This document shows positions 36,567 to 47,303 of a stretch of DNA of 64,000 nucleotides, in pieces. This stretch comes from Streptomyces sannanensis. Lineage in GTDB: Bacteria > Actinomycetota > Actinomycetes > Streptomycetales > Streptomycetaceae. The stretch spans positions 1 to 64,000 of the forward strand of contig NZ_BAAAYL010000003.1 in NCBI RefSeq assembly GCF_039536205.1, read 5' to 3'. The notes beneath the pieces are model-generated. The model was given only the letters and a program-made list of their open reading frames with translations. It made no database searches and was not told the DNA's origin. Every line of letters begins with the position of its first letter. Position 1 is the stretch's first letter. Position numbers and translations under genes: made by a program.

Positions 36567-38489
36567 ATGGCACAGACGAAGTTCGACAAGCAGGTGGAGG
36601 ACACCGCCGAATCCCTCATGTTCGGCATCGGCCGGTTCCTGGCCGGCCGACCGATGGACGGGGTGAAGCGGACCGACGCGACGTTCTGGCGATCGGGCAC
36701 CAGGGTCCTGCCGAAGGTCGAAGGCCGCGTCTCCCGATCCTCCTACCGCGCCGGGTGGAAGCGCCTGACCTTCCGCATCAGCGCGCTGGCCGCCGCCGGC
36801 GCGGGCGGCTACCAGGCCGGGTGGGTCCACCAGGACGCCACCGTCGCCACCGCCCAGGAGATATGGGCCGACCCGGATCCCGCGCTCGCCGCGCTGGAGC
36901 AGACCGGGATCGCCGAGGCGTCGACCGCGGCCGTCGGGACCGCCGCCTACCTCGCGCTGACCCGCAAGCGCCGGGAGCTGATGCGGGAGTGGGTGATCCC
37001 GCTGCACGAAGCCCTCGCGCTGCCGCTGAGGCTGCCGGAGCAGACCGACCCGCGCCGCTACCTCCACATCCCGCGCAACTTCTCCGAGGACGACGCGGTG
37101 ATCCGCGTGGACGTGCCGGGCCGTCTGGACTTCTCCAAGGACCTGGTCGCCGACATCATCACCACCAAGCTCGCCCTGGAGGGCGTCACCTTCTCCTGGC
37201 ACCTGGCGGGCCGCGAGACGTACGTGATGGTGAAGAAGACCCGCAAGCCCCCGGCCAAGGCGGCCTTCAAGGACCCCAAAGTCCGCGAGATGGTGGCCGC
37301 CGCCAAGGAGTTCGCGCCCATCATCGGGATCGGCTCCGCCGGGCGGATCGTCACCGTCGACCTGGACGCGGAGTCCCCGCACATCCTGGTCAACGCCTCC
37401 ACGGGCGACGGCAAGTCGGTGACCCTGCAGTGCATCGCCTGCCAGATGCTCCACCACGGCTCGCTCGTGTTCGTCCTCGACACCAAGCGGATCTCCCACC
37501 CGTGGGCCAACGGCATCGACGGCGTCACCTACTGCCGCGACATCGCCGACATCCACGACCAGCTCATCGCCCTCGGCATGGAAGGTCGGCGCCGTACCCG
37601 CGTCGCCGACGACCTGGGCATCGACGCCGACCCCAAGGCCATCGGCCCGCGGCTGCTGATCCTCCTCGAAGAGGTCAACGCGACGATGAAGCAGCTGGCC
37701 CGCTACTGGGAGAAGATCACCAAGCACCACGGCCGCGCCCAGGTCGTCAGCGGCGGGTCCGCGCGGGAGACGCAGATCCTGTTCGAGAAGGGCGACGCCC
37801 CGCCCTCCGATGCGGACATCCGCGCCTGGTGCGCGGCCTGCGACGCGGACGACCAGGCCGACGACCTCATCGCCACCGCCCGCGCCGTCGACTCCATGTA
37901 TCTGGAGTGGCGCCGCCTGCACAAAGACGGGATGCGCAAGGTCCAGCAGGACTGGAACACCCTGCACGAGCAGACCCGCGTCTGCCGGGTCTACGTCTCC
38001 AACGTCCCGCCCGGCTTCTTCCAGAATCCCGGCTTCGCCACCACCCTCATGGAGCAGATCACCGCCTTCCAGGGCACCCCCAACGACGTTGCCGAAGCCG
38101 TCGCCGCCCGCATCGCCCGCTCCCGCTTCCTCTACGAGGGCGGTCACCGCTACGTCGTCCTCATGGAAGAGTCCGTCCTGCGCTACCGCACCGCCGATCT
38201 CGAGGCGATGCGCGGGCAGCTGCGCCACCTCCTGGCCGTGATGCCGCTCGCCTCCGTCTCGCTGGGGATCATCCCATTCACCGCGCAGCGCACCGTGTGG
38301 CCGCTGGAGGCGTTCTACCTCCACGACGACACCACGGCCGTGGTGGAGACCTTGACGGCGGAGATCAAGGTGAAGCAGCCGCGCGAGCTCGCCGACTACA
38401 CGAAGGCGTTCGCCGGCCTCGCGGAGATGGCCGTGCACGGCGACGCCGCCCGCCACCTCATCCGTGCCGCGATCGACGCCCTGGAGTGA
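36567..38489 (+). CDS. Chimera: truncated TraB-like FtsK/SpoIIIE ATPase fused to XRE/DUF5753 protein
   Basis: 640 residues in one open frame. Residues 1 to about 388 are the TraB-like mating translocase: a membrane-proximal region, Walker A NASTGDGKSVTLQ near 277 and Walker B LLILLEEVNATM near 363. The TraB C-terminal part (sensor and DNA-reading winged helix) is missing. From about residue 395 the sequence is the tail of a helix-turn-helix (LFEKGDAPPSDADIRAWCAA) followed by DUF5753 (VSNVPPGFFQNPGFATTLME, then EESVLRYRTADLEAMRGQL). The join is in frame near 37,730. Neither half looks complete, so activity is doubtful. ATG 36567 is preceded by GAAAGGG. Confidence 0.8.
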   Translation: MAQTKFDKQVEDTAESLMFGIGRFLAGRPMDGVKRTDATFWRSGTRVLPKVEGRVSRSSYRAGWKRLTFRISALAAAGAGGYQAGWVHQDATVATAQEIWADPDPALAALEQTGIAEASTAAVGTAAYLALTRKRRELMREWVIPLHEALALPLRLPEQTDPRRYLHIPRNFSEDDAVIRVDVPGRLDFSKDLVADIITTKLALEGVTFSWHLAGRETYVMVKKTRKPPAKAAFKDPKVREMVAAAKEFAPIIGIGSAGRIVTVDLDAESPHILVNASTGDGKSVTLQCIACQMLHHGSLVFVLDTKRISHPWANGIDGVTYCRDIADIHDQLIALGMEGRRRTRVADDLGIDADPKAIGPRLLILLEEVNATMKQLARYWEKITKHHGRAQVVSGGSARETQILFEKGDAPPSDADIRAWCAACDADDQADDLIATARAVDSMYLEWRRLHKDGMRKVQQDWNTLHEQTRVCRVYVSNVPPGFFQNPGFATTLMEQITAFQGTPNDVAEAVAARIARSRFLYEGGHRYVVLMEESVLRYRTADLEAMRGQLRHLLAVMPLASVSLGIIPFTAQRTVWPLEAFYLHDDTTAVVETLTAEIKVKQPRELADYTKAFAGLAEMAVHGDAARHLIRAAIDALE

Positions 38490-38583
38490 AGTTCCGCAAT
38501 TTCCCGCAATCTCGTTGAGGACGGAGCGGTGGCCTCCGTAGCGTCGAACGACACCGACGCACCAGCAACGGAGGCGGTGCCCC

Positions 38584-38772
38584 ATGAGCGCACCCACACC
38601 CGCCGGCCCTCAGCCGGAAGACCGCGGTCTCCAGCCGCCCGCCTTCGGCCGGCCCTCCCCGGCGCTGATCGCCCGCGCCGACCACGGCTACGCCCGCTTC
38701 CTCGCCGTCCAGGCCCCGGACGCCGACACCGGCGACCACGACCAGGACGACGACGTGGCGGGCGCCCGATGA
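38584..38772 (+). CDS. Small hypothetical protein after the TraB chimera
   Basis: 62 residues. GGAGG stands 8 bases before the ATG. Pro-rich start (SAPTPAGPQPED), then ALIARADHGYARFLAVQAPD and an acidic tail. Its stop overlaps the next ATG (ATGA at 38769). In Streptomyces such small genes often sit next to XRE/DUF5753 regulators. Function unknown. Confidence 0.6.
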   Translation: MSAPTPAGPQPEDRGLQPPAFGRPSPALIARADHGYARFLAVQAPDADTGDHDQDDDVAGAR

Positions 38773-39155
38773 GCGACACCTACGTCTTGCTCCACGACCC
38801 GAAGGGCCTGATCGAGGCCGAACTCCCCCTGGACCGCGCCCCGCACGAGGCACTCGTCACCGCCGTCCTCGCGTGGAACGACCCGGATCTGGCACCCCGC
38901 GACTACGAGCAGATCGCCCTCCAGCTCACCGGGCACTCCCGCGCGGTTGCCGCCGACGTCCGGCGCCTCGCGGCCGCCCTGCCCAAGAGCGACGGCCGCG
39001 GCGCCTTCGCCGAAGTCGTCCTCCGCGAAGCCGACGGCCGCCTGTCCGCCCCGCTCAAGGGCACCGCCCGCTGCGTCCCGAACCGCGCCCCCCTCGTACA
39101 GGCCCTCTACACCCGGCTGGACCGCCTCACCGAACCCGCCCCGGCCGCCACGTAG
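38769..39155 (+). CDS. Small hypothetical protein coupled to the 62-residue gene
   Basis: 128 residues. YVLLHDPKGLIEAELPLDRA at the start, then HSRAVAADVRRLAAALPKSD and a C-terminal tail. Well coded, translationally coupled upstream. Not recognised. A long hairpin follows. Confidence 0.6.
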   Translation: MSDTYVLLHDPKGLIEAELPLDRAPHEALVTAVLAWNDPDLAPRDYEQIALQLTGHSRAVAADVRRLAAALPKSDGRGAFAEVVLREADGRLSAPLKGTARCVPNRAPLVQALYTRLDRLTEPAPAAT

Positions 39156-39186
39156 TTCGCCGGGGGAGCGCCCCAAGATCCCAGGG

Positions 39187-39253
39187 CCTACACGCACACC
39201 AGTGCGATGCCGCAGCTCAGGACCCCCGGGCATCGCACCCCAGTGCGTGTAGG
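39187..39253. terminator. Long imperfect hairpin after the TraB operon
   Basis: 39187-39211 pairs with 39229-39253 at 21 of 25 positions, with an internal 4-base mismatch block and a 17-base loop. CCTACACGCAC and GTGCGTGTAGG are the outer arms. Likely the operon terminator. Confidence 0.55.
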
Positions 39254-39380
39254 ACCTGGCACGACGCTGCTGCGGGGGGCGACGGTTACCTTCCGGCTGG
39301 CTCCGGGCTGGAGGATGGCCAAGTGGTGCGTTGAAGCACTCAACCTGTGGCAATCTAGGTTCCGTTGGGGGGATCAACTG

Positions 39381-39698
39381 ATGACCAATTACGCGTGCAC
39401 GGCGTGTCCTTTTCAGGCTGAAGGTCTCGAAGATCTGCAGCGGCACTCACAAGAGACGGGCCACGTCGGCATCTGCAAGAGCGAGGCCGCGTCAACTGGA
39501 GGCAAGCTTTCCAAGCTCACCAAGCGTCTGGTGGTAGCTCAGGGCGTGACCCTTACTGCCCTCGGAGCCTCCATCTGGGCATGCACGTACCTGTACGCCA
39601 AGTGGCAGGTCGCAGAAGCCGAGATCGCCTACCTGAAGTCACCCAGTGGTGCAGGCCGCAACCTCAAGAACCAGGACAAGGGTCGAGACAAGGAGTGA
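39381..39698 (+). CDS. Small C2H2 zinc-finger membrane protein
   Basis: 105 residues. The N-terminus YACTACPFQAEGLEDLQRHS continues QETGH: C-x2-C-x12-H-x5-H, a classical C2H2 finger spacing, unusual in bacteria. A single transmembrane helix follows (VVAQGVTLTALGASIWACTY), then a charged tail. ATG 39381 has GGGGGGA upstream. It could tether nucleic acid or a partner at the membrane. Lies 180 bases from the palindrome axis. Confidence 0.6.
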   Translation: MTNYACTACPFQAEGLEDLQRHSQETGHVGICKSEAASTGGKLSKLTKRLVVAQGVTLTALGASIWACTYLYAKWQVAEAEIAYLKSPSGAGRNLKNQDKGRDKE

Positions 39699-39729
39699 GC
39701 CGGGTGGGGGCGAGGCCTGCGCCGCTGCT

Positions 39730-39880
39730 TCACCAGTCGTCGGGTGCGCTGCCCACCCACGCGATCGGCCGGCCCGCACTGTTGCGGCCCCAGTGCGGTT
39801 CCTCCATCGAGGTCTCGTGCCCGTCGGGCAACACGCAGATCCGCCCCCAGCGGCCGTGCTTGCCCGCACAGACCCCGGTG
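39730..39880 (-). pseudogene. C-terminal 49 residues of a gene cut by the palindrome axis
   Basis: Reading leftward from the axis, HGRWGRICVLPDGHETSMEE, then PHWGRNSAGRPIAWVGSAPD and DW-stop, with very high GC3. This is clearly coding but has no start: the frame enters from the axis. The beginning of the gene is missing from the assembly. Confidence 0.6.
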
Positions 39881-40038
39881 AGCCGGGGTCTGTGCGGGCA
39901 AGCACTGGCGCTGGGGGCGGACTCTGCGTGTTGCCGACGGGCACGAGACCTCGATGGTGGAACCGCTACTGGCGCCGCAACAGTGCGGGCCAGCGCGATT
40001 CGACGTGGAGTGGGCAGCGCCACCCGACGACCTGGTGA
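39881..40038 (+). pseudogene. Noisy mirror of the axis-cut gene fragment
   Basis: Inverted copy of 39730-39880 with several indels; frame broken. Confidence 0.6.
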
Positions 40039-40071
40039 AGCAGCGGCGCCGGCCTCGCCCCCACCCGGCTC

Positions 40072-40402
40072 TAACTCCTTGTCTCGACCCGTGTCTTGTT
40101 CCTGAGGTTGCGGCCTGCACCACTGGGTGGACTTCAGTGTAGCGATCTCGGCTTCTGCGACATGCCACTGGCGTACAGGTACGTGCATTGCCCTGATGAG
40201 GCTCCCGGGAGGGCAGTAAGGTGTCACGCCTGAGCTACACCAGACGCTTGCGGTGAGCTTGGATATGCTGTGCCGCCATGTGACGCGCCTCGCTCTTGCT
40301 CAGATGCCGACGTCGGTCCCGTCCTCTTGTGAGTGCCGCTGCAGATCTTACGACGACCTTCAGCCTGAAAAGATCCACGCTGGTGCACGCGTAATTGGTC
40401 AT
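40072..40402 (-). pseudogene. Noisy mirror of the zinc-finger membrane protein gene
   Basis: Copy of 39381-39698; start codon at 40402 and the first cysteine codons are kept, but the frame is shifted by insertions. Confidence 0.7.
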
Positions 40403-40625
40403 CAGTTGATCTCCCCAACGGAACATAGATTGCACAGGTTGAGTGCTTCAACGCTCCACTTGGCCATCCTCAGCCCGGAGCCAGCCGAGATGTAACGTCG
40501 CCCCCCGCAGCAGCGTACGTGCCAGGTCCTACACGCACTGCGGGTGCGATGCCGGGGAGTCCTGAGCTGCGGCATCGACACTGGTGTGCGCGTGTAGGCC
40601 TGGGATCTTGGGGCGCTCGGCGATA

Positions 40626-41011
40626 CTACGTGGCGGCCGGGGCGGTTCGGTGTAGGCGTGTCTGCCGGGTGTAGGAGGCCTGTACGAGCGCGCGCGTTCG
40701 GGACGCAGCGGGCTGGTGCCCTTGAGCGGGGCGGACAGGCGGCCGTCGCTTCGCGGAGGTCGACTTCGGCGAAGGCGCGCGGCGTCGCTCTTGGGCCGGG
40801 GCGGCCGCGAGGCGCCGGACGTCGGCGGCAACGCGCGGCGAGTGGCCGGTGAGCTGGAGGGCGATCTGCTGTAGTCGCGGGGTGCAGATCCGGGTCGTTC
40901 CACGCGAGGTCGGCGGTGACGAGTGCCTCGTGCGGTGCGCGGTCCAGGGGGGAGTTCGGCCTCGATCAGCGCCCTTCGCGGTCGTTGGAGCAAGTCGTAG
41001 GTGTCGCTCAT
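40626..41011 (-). pseudogene. Noisy mirror of the 128-residue hypothetical gene
   Basis: Copy of 38769-39155 with multiple indels; start and stop regions align. Confidence 0.7.
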
Positions 41012-41209
41012 CGGGCGCACGCCACGTCCGTCGTCTGGTCGTGGTCGCCGGTGTCGGCTCGTCCGGGCCACTGGACGGCGGAGGGAGGAAGCGGGCGTCC
41101 GTTGCCGTGGTCGGCGCGGGCGATCAGCGCCGGGGAGGGCGGCCGAAGAGCGGGCGGCTGGAGACCGCGGTCTTCCGGCTGAGGGCCGGAGGAGTGTGGG
41201 TGCGCTCAT
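41008..41209 (-). pseudogene. Noisy mirror of the 62-residue gene
   Basis: Copy of 38584-38772, frameshifted. Confidence 0.6.
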
Positions 41210-41307
41210 GGAGGCTCCGCCTCGTTGCCTGGTGCGTCGGTGTCGTCGACGCTACGGAGGACCCACCGCATCACGTCCTCAACGAGATTGCGGGAAATTG
41301 CGGAACT

Positions 41308-43179
41308 TCACTCCAGGGCGTCGATCGCGGCACGGATGAGGTGGCGGGCGGCGTCGCCGTGCACGGCCATCTCCGCGAGGCGGCGAACGCCTTCGTGTAG
41401 TCGGCGAGCTCGCGCGGCTGCTTCACCTTGATCTCCGCCGTCAAGGTCTCACCACGGCCGTGGTGTCGTCGTGGAGGTAGAACGCCTCCAGCGGCCACAC
41501 GGTGCGCTGCGCGGTGAATGGGATGATCCCCAGCGAGACGGAGGCGAGCGGCATCACGGCAGGAGGTGGCGCAGCTGCCGCGCATCGCTCGAGATCGGCG
41601 GTGCGGTAGCGCAGGACGGACTCTTCCATGAGGACGACGTAGCGGTGACCGCCTCGTAGAGGAAGCGGGAGCGGGCGATGCGGGCGGCGACGGCTTCGGC
41701 AACGTCGTTGGGGGTGCCTGGAAGGCGGTGATCTGCTCCATGAGGGTGGTGGCGAAGCCGGGATTCTGGAAGAAGCGGGCGGGACGTTGGAGACGTAGAC
41801 CGGCAGACGCGGGTCTGCTCGTGCAGGGTGTTCCAGTCTGCTGGACCTTGCGCATCCGTCTTTGTGCAGGCGGCGCCACTCCAGATACATGGAGTCGACG
41901 GCGCGGGCGGTGGCGATGAGGTCGTCGGCTGGTCGTCCGCGTCGCAGGCCGCGCACCAGGCGCGGATGTCCGCATCGGAGGGCGGGGCGTCGCCCTTCTC
42001 GAACAGGATCTGCGTCTCCGCGCGGACCGCCGCTGACGACTGGGCGCGGCGTGGTGCTTGGTGATCTTCTCCCGTAGCGGGCCAGCTGCTTCATCGTCGC
42101 GTTGACCTCTTCGAGGAGGATCAGCAGCGCGGGCGATGGCCTTGGGGTCGGCGTCGATGCCCAGGTCGTCGGCGACGCGGGTACGGCGCCGACCTTCCAT
42201 GCGAGGGCGATGAGCTGGTCGTGGATGTCGGCGATGTCGCGGCAGTAGGTGACGCCGTCGATGCCGTTGGCCCACGGGTGGGAGATCGCTTGGTGTCGAG
42301 GACGAACACGAGCGAGCCGTGGTGGAGCATCTGGCAGGCGATGCACTGCAGGGTCACCGACTTGCGTCGCCGTGGAGGCGTTGACCAGGATGTGCGGGGA
42401 CTCCGCGTCCAGGTCGACGGTGACGATCCGCCGGCGGAGCCGATCCGATGATGGGCGCGAACTCCTTGGCGGCGGCCACATCTCGCGGACTTTGGGGTCT
42501 TGAAGGCCGCTTGGCCGGGGGCTTGCGGGTCTTCTTCACCATCACGTACGTCTCGCGGCCGCCAGGTGCCAGGAGAAGGTGACGCCTCCAGGGCGAGCTT
42601 GGTGGTGATGATGTCGGCGACCAGGTCCTTGGAGAAGTCCAGACGGCCGGCACGTCCACGCGGATCACGCGTCGTCCTCGGAGAAGTTGCGCGGGATGTG
42701 GAGGTAGCGGCGCGGGTCGGTCTGCTCCGGCAGCCTCAGCGGCAGCGCGAGGGCTTCGTGCAGCGGGATCACCCACTCCGCATCAGCTCCCGGCGCTTGC
42801 GGGTCAGCGCGAGGTAGGCGGCGGTCCGACGGCCGCGGTCGACGCTCGGCGATCCGGTCTGCTCCAGCGCGGCGAGCGCGGGATCGGGTCGGCCCATATC
42901 TCTGGGCGGTGGCGACGGTGGCGTCCTGGTGGACCACCCGGCTGGTAGCCGCCGCGCGGCGGCGGCCAGCGCGCTGATGCGGAAGGTCAGGCGCTTCACC
43001 GGCGCGGTAGGAGGATCGGGAGACGCGGCCTTCGACCTTCGGCAGGACCTGGTGCCGATCGCCAGAACGTCGCGTCGGTCCGCTTCACCCGTCCATCGGT
43101 CGGCGGCCAGGAACCGGCCGATGCCGACATGAGGGATTCGGCGGTGTCTCCACTGCTTGTCGAACTTCGTCTGTGCCAT
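41308..43179 (-). pseudogene. Noisy mirror of the TraB-DUF5753 chimera gene
   Basis: Copy of 36567-38489. The same in-frame TraB/HTH junction is recognisable, but the frame is broken many times and about 50 bases are missing overall. Confidence 0.85.
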
Positions 43180-43334
43180 CGGCCGTGCCCTTTCGGTGTG
43201 CGTCCGGCACCTCACACCCGGAAGCGGACACGAACCGTAGAACGGCTTACCTGTGGATAAAGTCCAGCGATCCAGCCCCCGGCCTGTTCGAAACTTTAGT
43301 TGTCGCAATCTGCATGCGTGCCTATGGTTGTCAT

Positions 43335-44002
43335 ATGGCTGATGTGTGGGAGCTCGACAGCGAGGGCATCGAGGAACGGGTCGCCTTCGGGCGCAGGTGC
43401 GTGACTGGTGTGGCGCGAGACGAAGAGGCGGATGCGCTTCCTCGGTTTCAGCGAGCACGAGGGGCCGCCACTCCCAACGCGCTCGCCCCACGTCCGCGGC
43501 CGCAAGGCGGTGCACCTGATGTACTGGAGGTCGCACGGAGGTCGGCGACGCCGCGCGGGAGCTGGCCGTCCGACGCCGCCACTCGCGCGGGCACGGGCAG
43601 GCGCTCCTACGCGGACTCTGGGCGACGCTTCGGGATCACTCGTCAGGCCGCCGCATAGCGGTTGGCGGAGGCGGTCGGCACGCACTGGGCGCTCTACTCC
43701 TGACCGGCAAGAGCCACCCACACGGCATGGCCGTTCAGGTGCTCCGACAGCAGCAGCAAGGCGATCGAGACCGGGCGCACCGGCGTGACGAAGGCGCGCT
43801 CTCCAAGGACGCGCCGTGGGTGCGTCGTCATCAACGCCGCCGCGACGCCGTGTGGGCGTGCTACTTCGACGACGGCACATGCGCGCTGGAAGAGATCACC
43901 CTGCCGACGACCTGCAGAACGTCCTGCCCACGGCGAGGGGAAGGGCTTAACGACTGGCTTGTGTACGGTGGTGGGAGCAGACACATCACCCGCTGCTCGT
44001 GA
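43335..44002 (+). pseudogene. Noisy mirror of the HTH plasmid protein gene
   Basis: Copy of 35737-36408; the start ADVWELDSEGIEERVAF is intact, later frames shift. Confidence 0.8.
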
Positions 44003-44047
44003 GAAGGCCACCACGGTCACGGGCCGACGACTAGTGCTGGCGGTGTT

Positions 44048-44254
44048 TCAGCGCGGTCTCGGTGTTCCCCTGCGGCGCACACGCTTGTTCGAGCGCTGGG
44101 GTGGTGTCGCTCTTCTTGTCGGAACCGTCATCGACCGTGTTGGTGTAGGCGGCGTCGCTGAAGTCCGCTAAGCGGCGCCGGTGCCGGTGCCGGGGCCGGG
44201 AGAGGCGGCGCGGGAGTGCGGGCTGGCCACTCCCTGATTCTGTCCGTGGCTCAT
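44048..44254 (-). pseudogene. Noisy mirror of the Pro/Ala-rich small gene
   Basis: Copy of 35489-35689, frameshifted. Confidence 0.6.
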
Positions 44255-44259
44255 GGGGC

Positions 44260-44720
44260 TCAGTGTGCAGCAGGAGTGCGTCAGTCGACAGGCAAGCCCG
44301 CAACAGCGACCACAGGCTGATCAGTACCGGGCGTCAGCTTCTGGACGCCGCGCATTGACTCGAAGATCGACGCCCGGGATCGCCGCCTTAGTACGCCAGG
44401 ACCTGACTCGTGGGCAAGTGGGGTCGTGGTCAGCGATCATCTGGGGAGGCTCCAGTTCCTGTGCTCGCCCGCGGATCGTCAGCACTCCGTGTAACAGGGC
44501 GTCGGCGCGTAGCGGCGAAGGCGCCGTTGGCGAGGTGGACGTCGTAGGTGCTTGTGTGTCGCAGGTACTGCGCGGCGGTGGCCGCGAACCGATCAGGAAT
44601 CACGTCTTGGTGTCGATCTCGCAGCGAGTCGACTGGCGCGTCAGGCGCGCAGGCCGTCCTCGGTGTTGAGGAGTTCCAGCGTTTCCTCTGCGCCTCGAGT
44701 TCAGCCGGTGTCATCGTCAT
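44260..44720 (-). pseudogene. Noisy mirror of the three-helix membrane protein gene
   Basis: Copy of 35016-35483; the N-terminal residues are readable, then the frame is lost. Confidence 0.75.
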
Positions 44721-44795
44721 GCCGAGTGCATAGGAGCCAGGGACGGAGGGCCGCACCCCAGCTCTACGGATCGAGTCGTGGTCGACGGAACAGAC

Positions 44796-45676
44796 TCACG
44801 TGCCCTCGCGACTCCTTCGCGCGGCGGATCTCGCACTGACTCGAGCAGAGCCGGGCGAAGTAGCGGTAGGCGGCCACTCGCTCCATCCTCCTGCTCGGTC
44901 AGCTCATCGCGGAGTAGTGCGTCGCGTCGTTCCTGATCCGTGTGTTTCAGTCGTCGCGAGGTTGTTGAGCGCGCCGGCCAGCGGCGCCAGACCGCCGCGC
45001 ATGCTCTTGGTCGTCTGGCGTCCTCACCGCCGGGCCGGGCCAGGCGAGCTTGGGCTTGCCGGGCTCGCGGGTTCGCTGCGGAGAGGGTCTGCTGCCAGAA
45101 CGATTGTGTCGCGTACACGTCGTGCGCCACAGACGTTCCTTCAGTGCACGGTCAGTGCCTCGACGCCTCCCGCACCGCAACCCGGAGGTGTACTACTGGT
45201 GGGTCGTCCAGTGCGCGGCGCCGCGTCCAGATCACTCATGGAGCTCGGACGAGCGAACCCCGGCGTCGCTGACTCCGCCGCCTCTCTCCGCACTCGCTGA
45301 TCATCAGTGCTCAGACGGCCCCGTACCTGGCGCCGTGGCACGGACATCTGGGCGGTAGTGAACGATCGCCCTCGGGGCCTGACATCACACGACCTGTTCT
45401 CGATCGGGAGTCTCAACGACACCGAGCCCGGCGACGCGCATACTCGCCACCGTGTCGGCGAACGCCCGCGCTAGCGGCACCCGCAGCTCCGCTACATCGA
45501 GCTCAGCGCGCGTGACCGCCGCCTGGTCCTGCCCCTCTTGTCCCAAACCGTGGGGTACAGCCGCGCGTTTGGACGTGTCTCCGGCTCTCCTGGGTCTCAT
45601 CCATCGCCTGAAGACCTCCTCGAACCGCTCACAGCCGGCCATCAGCGCTTCAGTAATCAGCGCTGTACGTCGCCAC
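44796..45676 (-). pseudogene. Noisy mirror of the Hypoth_ymh-like gene
   Basis: Copy of 34079-34942, broken in several frames. Confidence 0.75.
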
Positions 45677-45766
45677 GCCCTACCCCTCCACCGGATCTTG
45701 CCTGCCTGACACCGAGAGCTAGAAGGCCCGCAGCGCTGGCGGCTCATCTGCTTACGGTAGGACTCC

Positions 45767-46341
45767 GTGACGCCCCTTCCGACGCACGCAGACGAGTACG
45801 CGCACCCGTGCCGGTGCGCTGTCGTGCTGCCCGCGACACACGGTGCTGGGGCCACCCGGAGCTGGAGGTCCTCGCGCGGCTGTGGAAGCGGCGACAGACC
45901 GAGAACGGGTGGGTGTACCTCGTGGACTGCAGTCGTACCGGGACCTCGTGGACGGCGGCGTGGAAGCGCAGGGCGGAGTTCCGGGTGTGGTCAGGCTCGC
46001 TCGACCATGTGCGGCCGGGTCGACGGCGTCGCCTACGACCAGGTCCCCACGTGCACCTTCCTCCGCGCTGACTGTCGACGGTGCGCGAAGTGCTCAGGGA
46101 GCGCGGCCTTCGGGCTGGGGGCTGCGCGAAGGTCCGTGAGGGCAGGGGCCCGGCCCGCGCGGGTACTGCACGCGCGCGGACTGCGACGGGAAGCAACACC
46201 AGGGCGCGCCGACTGCTCAGTGTGGAGCAGGCGCTGAACGTTCGCGGAGAACCCCGGGACGCAGCTAGTGCACGCTGTGCGGATTGCGCTCAGGAGCTGA
46301 CGCCGCTGCATGTGCGGCTTCGACCTACATCACGACTCTGA
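45767..46341 (+). pseudogene. Noisy mirror of the DUF6233-type gene
   Basis: Copy of 33436-33994. At the frameshift site it has one base fewer in the homopolymer than the left arm, restoring the expected frame locally. Confidence 0.75.
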
Positions 46342-46351
46342 CCTAGCGTGG

Positions 46352-46976
46352 TCAAGAGGTCATCTCGTTGGTGACGGGGACTGACTTCCAGCGGCACGGT
46401 CCACTCGCTGTCCCTTGGACCTGGCGCGTGATGCTCAGGCGCACCGGCTCGTTCGCGTCAGTCGCGGCGCCAGTCGTCCGTGTGGTCGTCGACCTCGGCG
46501 GCGGGGTGGTAGGGGTCAGGCCATATCGCGTCCACTCACGATCCAGCTGCTGCGCTGGCATACCGTGCGGCGGTGTCGTCGCGGCCAGTCCGCGCTGAAC
46601 TTCACACGGCCCCCAGATATGGCGCGGACGTCTTCGGGGGTCGGGCCGCGGCGCGCGCGTTGGGGCCATCGCGCGGTGCGCGGTTGTCGTTGCGCAGAGG
46701 ACGCGGTGATCTCGGATGCACCGTGGACAGCAGTTCCGGGCGGGCCTTCGAGGTGACCCGCAGCATGGCGGTGGAGCGGGCCTCGTTGGCCACGACTGTG
46801 CAGCGGAAGTGCGGGGTGAGATCGGCGTGCTGGCGCTGCTGCACTCGATCCGGGACAGGGTCTGACGCGCGCGCCCGTTGGCGTGCGCGCGGCTCTCCAG
46901 GAGCCGATGGGCGGACAACTGGCAGCGACGACGCGACGGCCAGAGCAGGGCCGCGATCGTCGTCGGTGGTGGTCAT
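46352..46976 (-). pseudogene. Noisy mirror of the single-pass membrane protein gene
   Basis: Copy of 32814-33425, frameshifted. Confidence 0.75.
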
Positions 46977-47063
46977 GTAGCTGGACGCTATCGCCAGTGC
47001 ACGTCACAGGTCAGCGCCTGGAGATATGGCCATAGGCGAGGGACGTCGTCCAATGGTGGGGCG

Positions 47064-47286
47064 ATGATAGCAGCACTGCGACCGGTGACATCACCGACGA
47101 GATGAGCCAGGCGTGGACGCGGCAAGCGGCAGGACTGCAGAAGGACCTGACGCGCCCTCGCCGCAACATCCGCGCGACGCGAAGGTCGACTACGACAGCG
47201 CGGAGCCCGGGTGGCGGGCCGGAGTCGAGTGGACGCTGCTGTGGATCGAGATACTCCGCCGCCAGCGTGACCGAGGGCAGGCTTAG
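47064..47286 (+). pseudogene. Noisy mirror of the 74-residue hypothetical gene
   Basis: Copy of 32502-32726 with indels and an early false stop. Confidence 0.6.
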
Positions 47287-47303
47287 CAGAGCGCCAGCGG
47301 GCG

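Larger units (their letters stand above)
15514..39880 (+). repeat. Left arm of a giant inverted repeat
   Basis: Everything from about 15,514 to 39,880 recurs inverted in 39,881-64,000. Genes in this arm are intact. At the axis 39858-39878 pairs perfectly with 39883-39903 around the 4-base loop TGAG (39879-39882). The left limit is set only by the window end. Confidence 0.97.

Noticed and set aside
39700..40060. Streptomyces telomere at the palindrome axis
   Set aside because: Small hairpins are present (for example TGCCCG-T-CGGGCA), but the sequence is coding up to the axis and does not resemble the archetypal telomere palindromes; the errors start at the axis as expected of a fold-back read.
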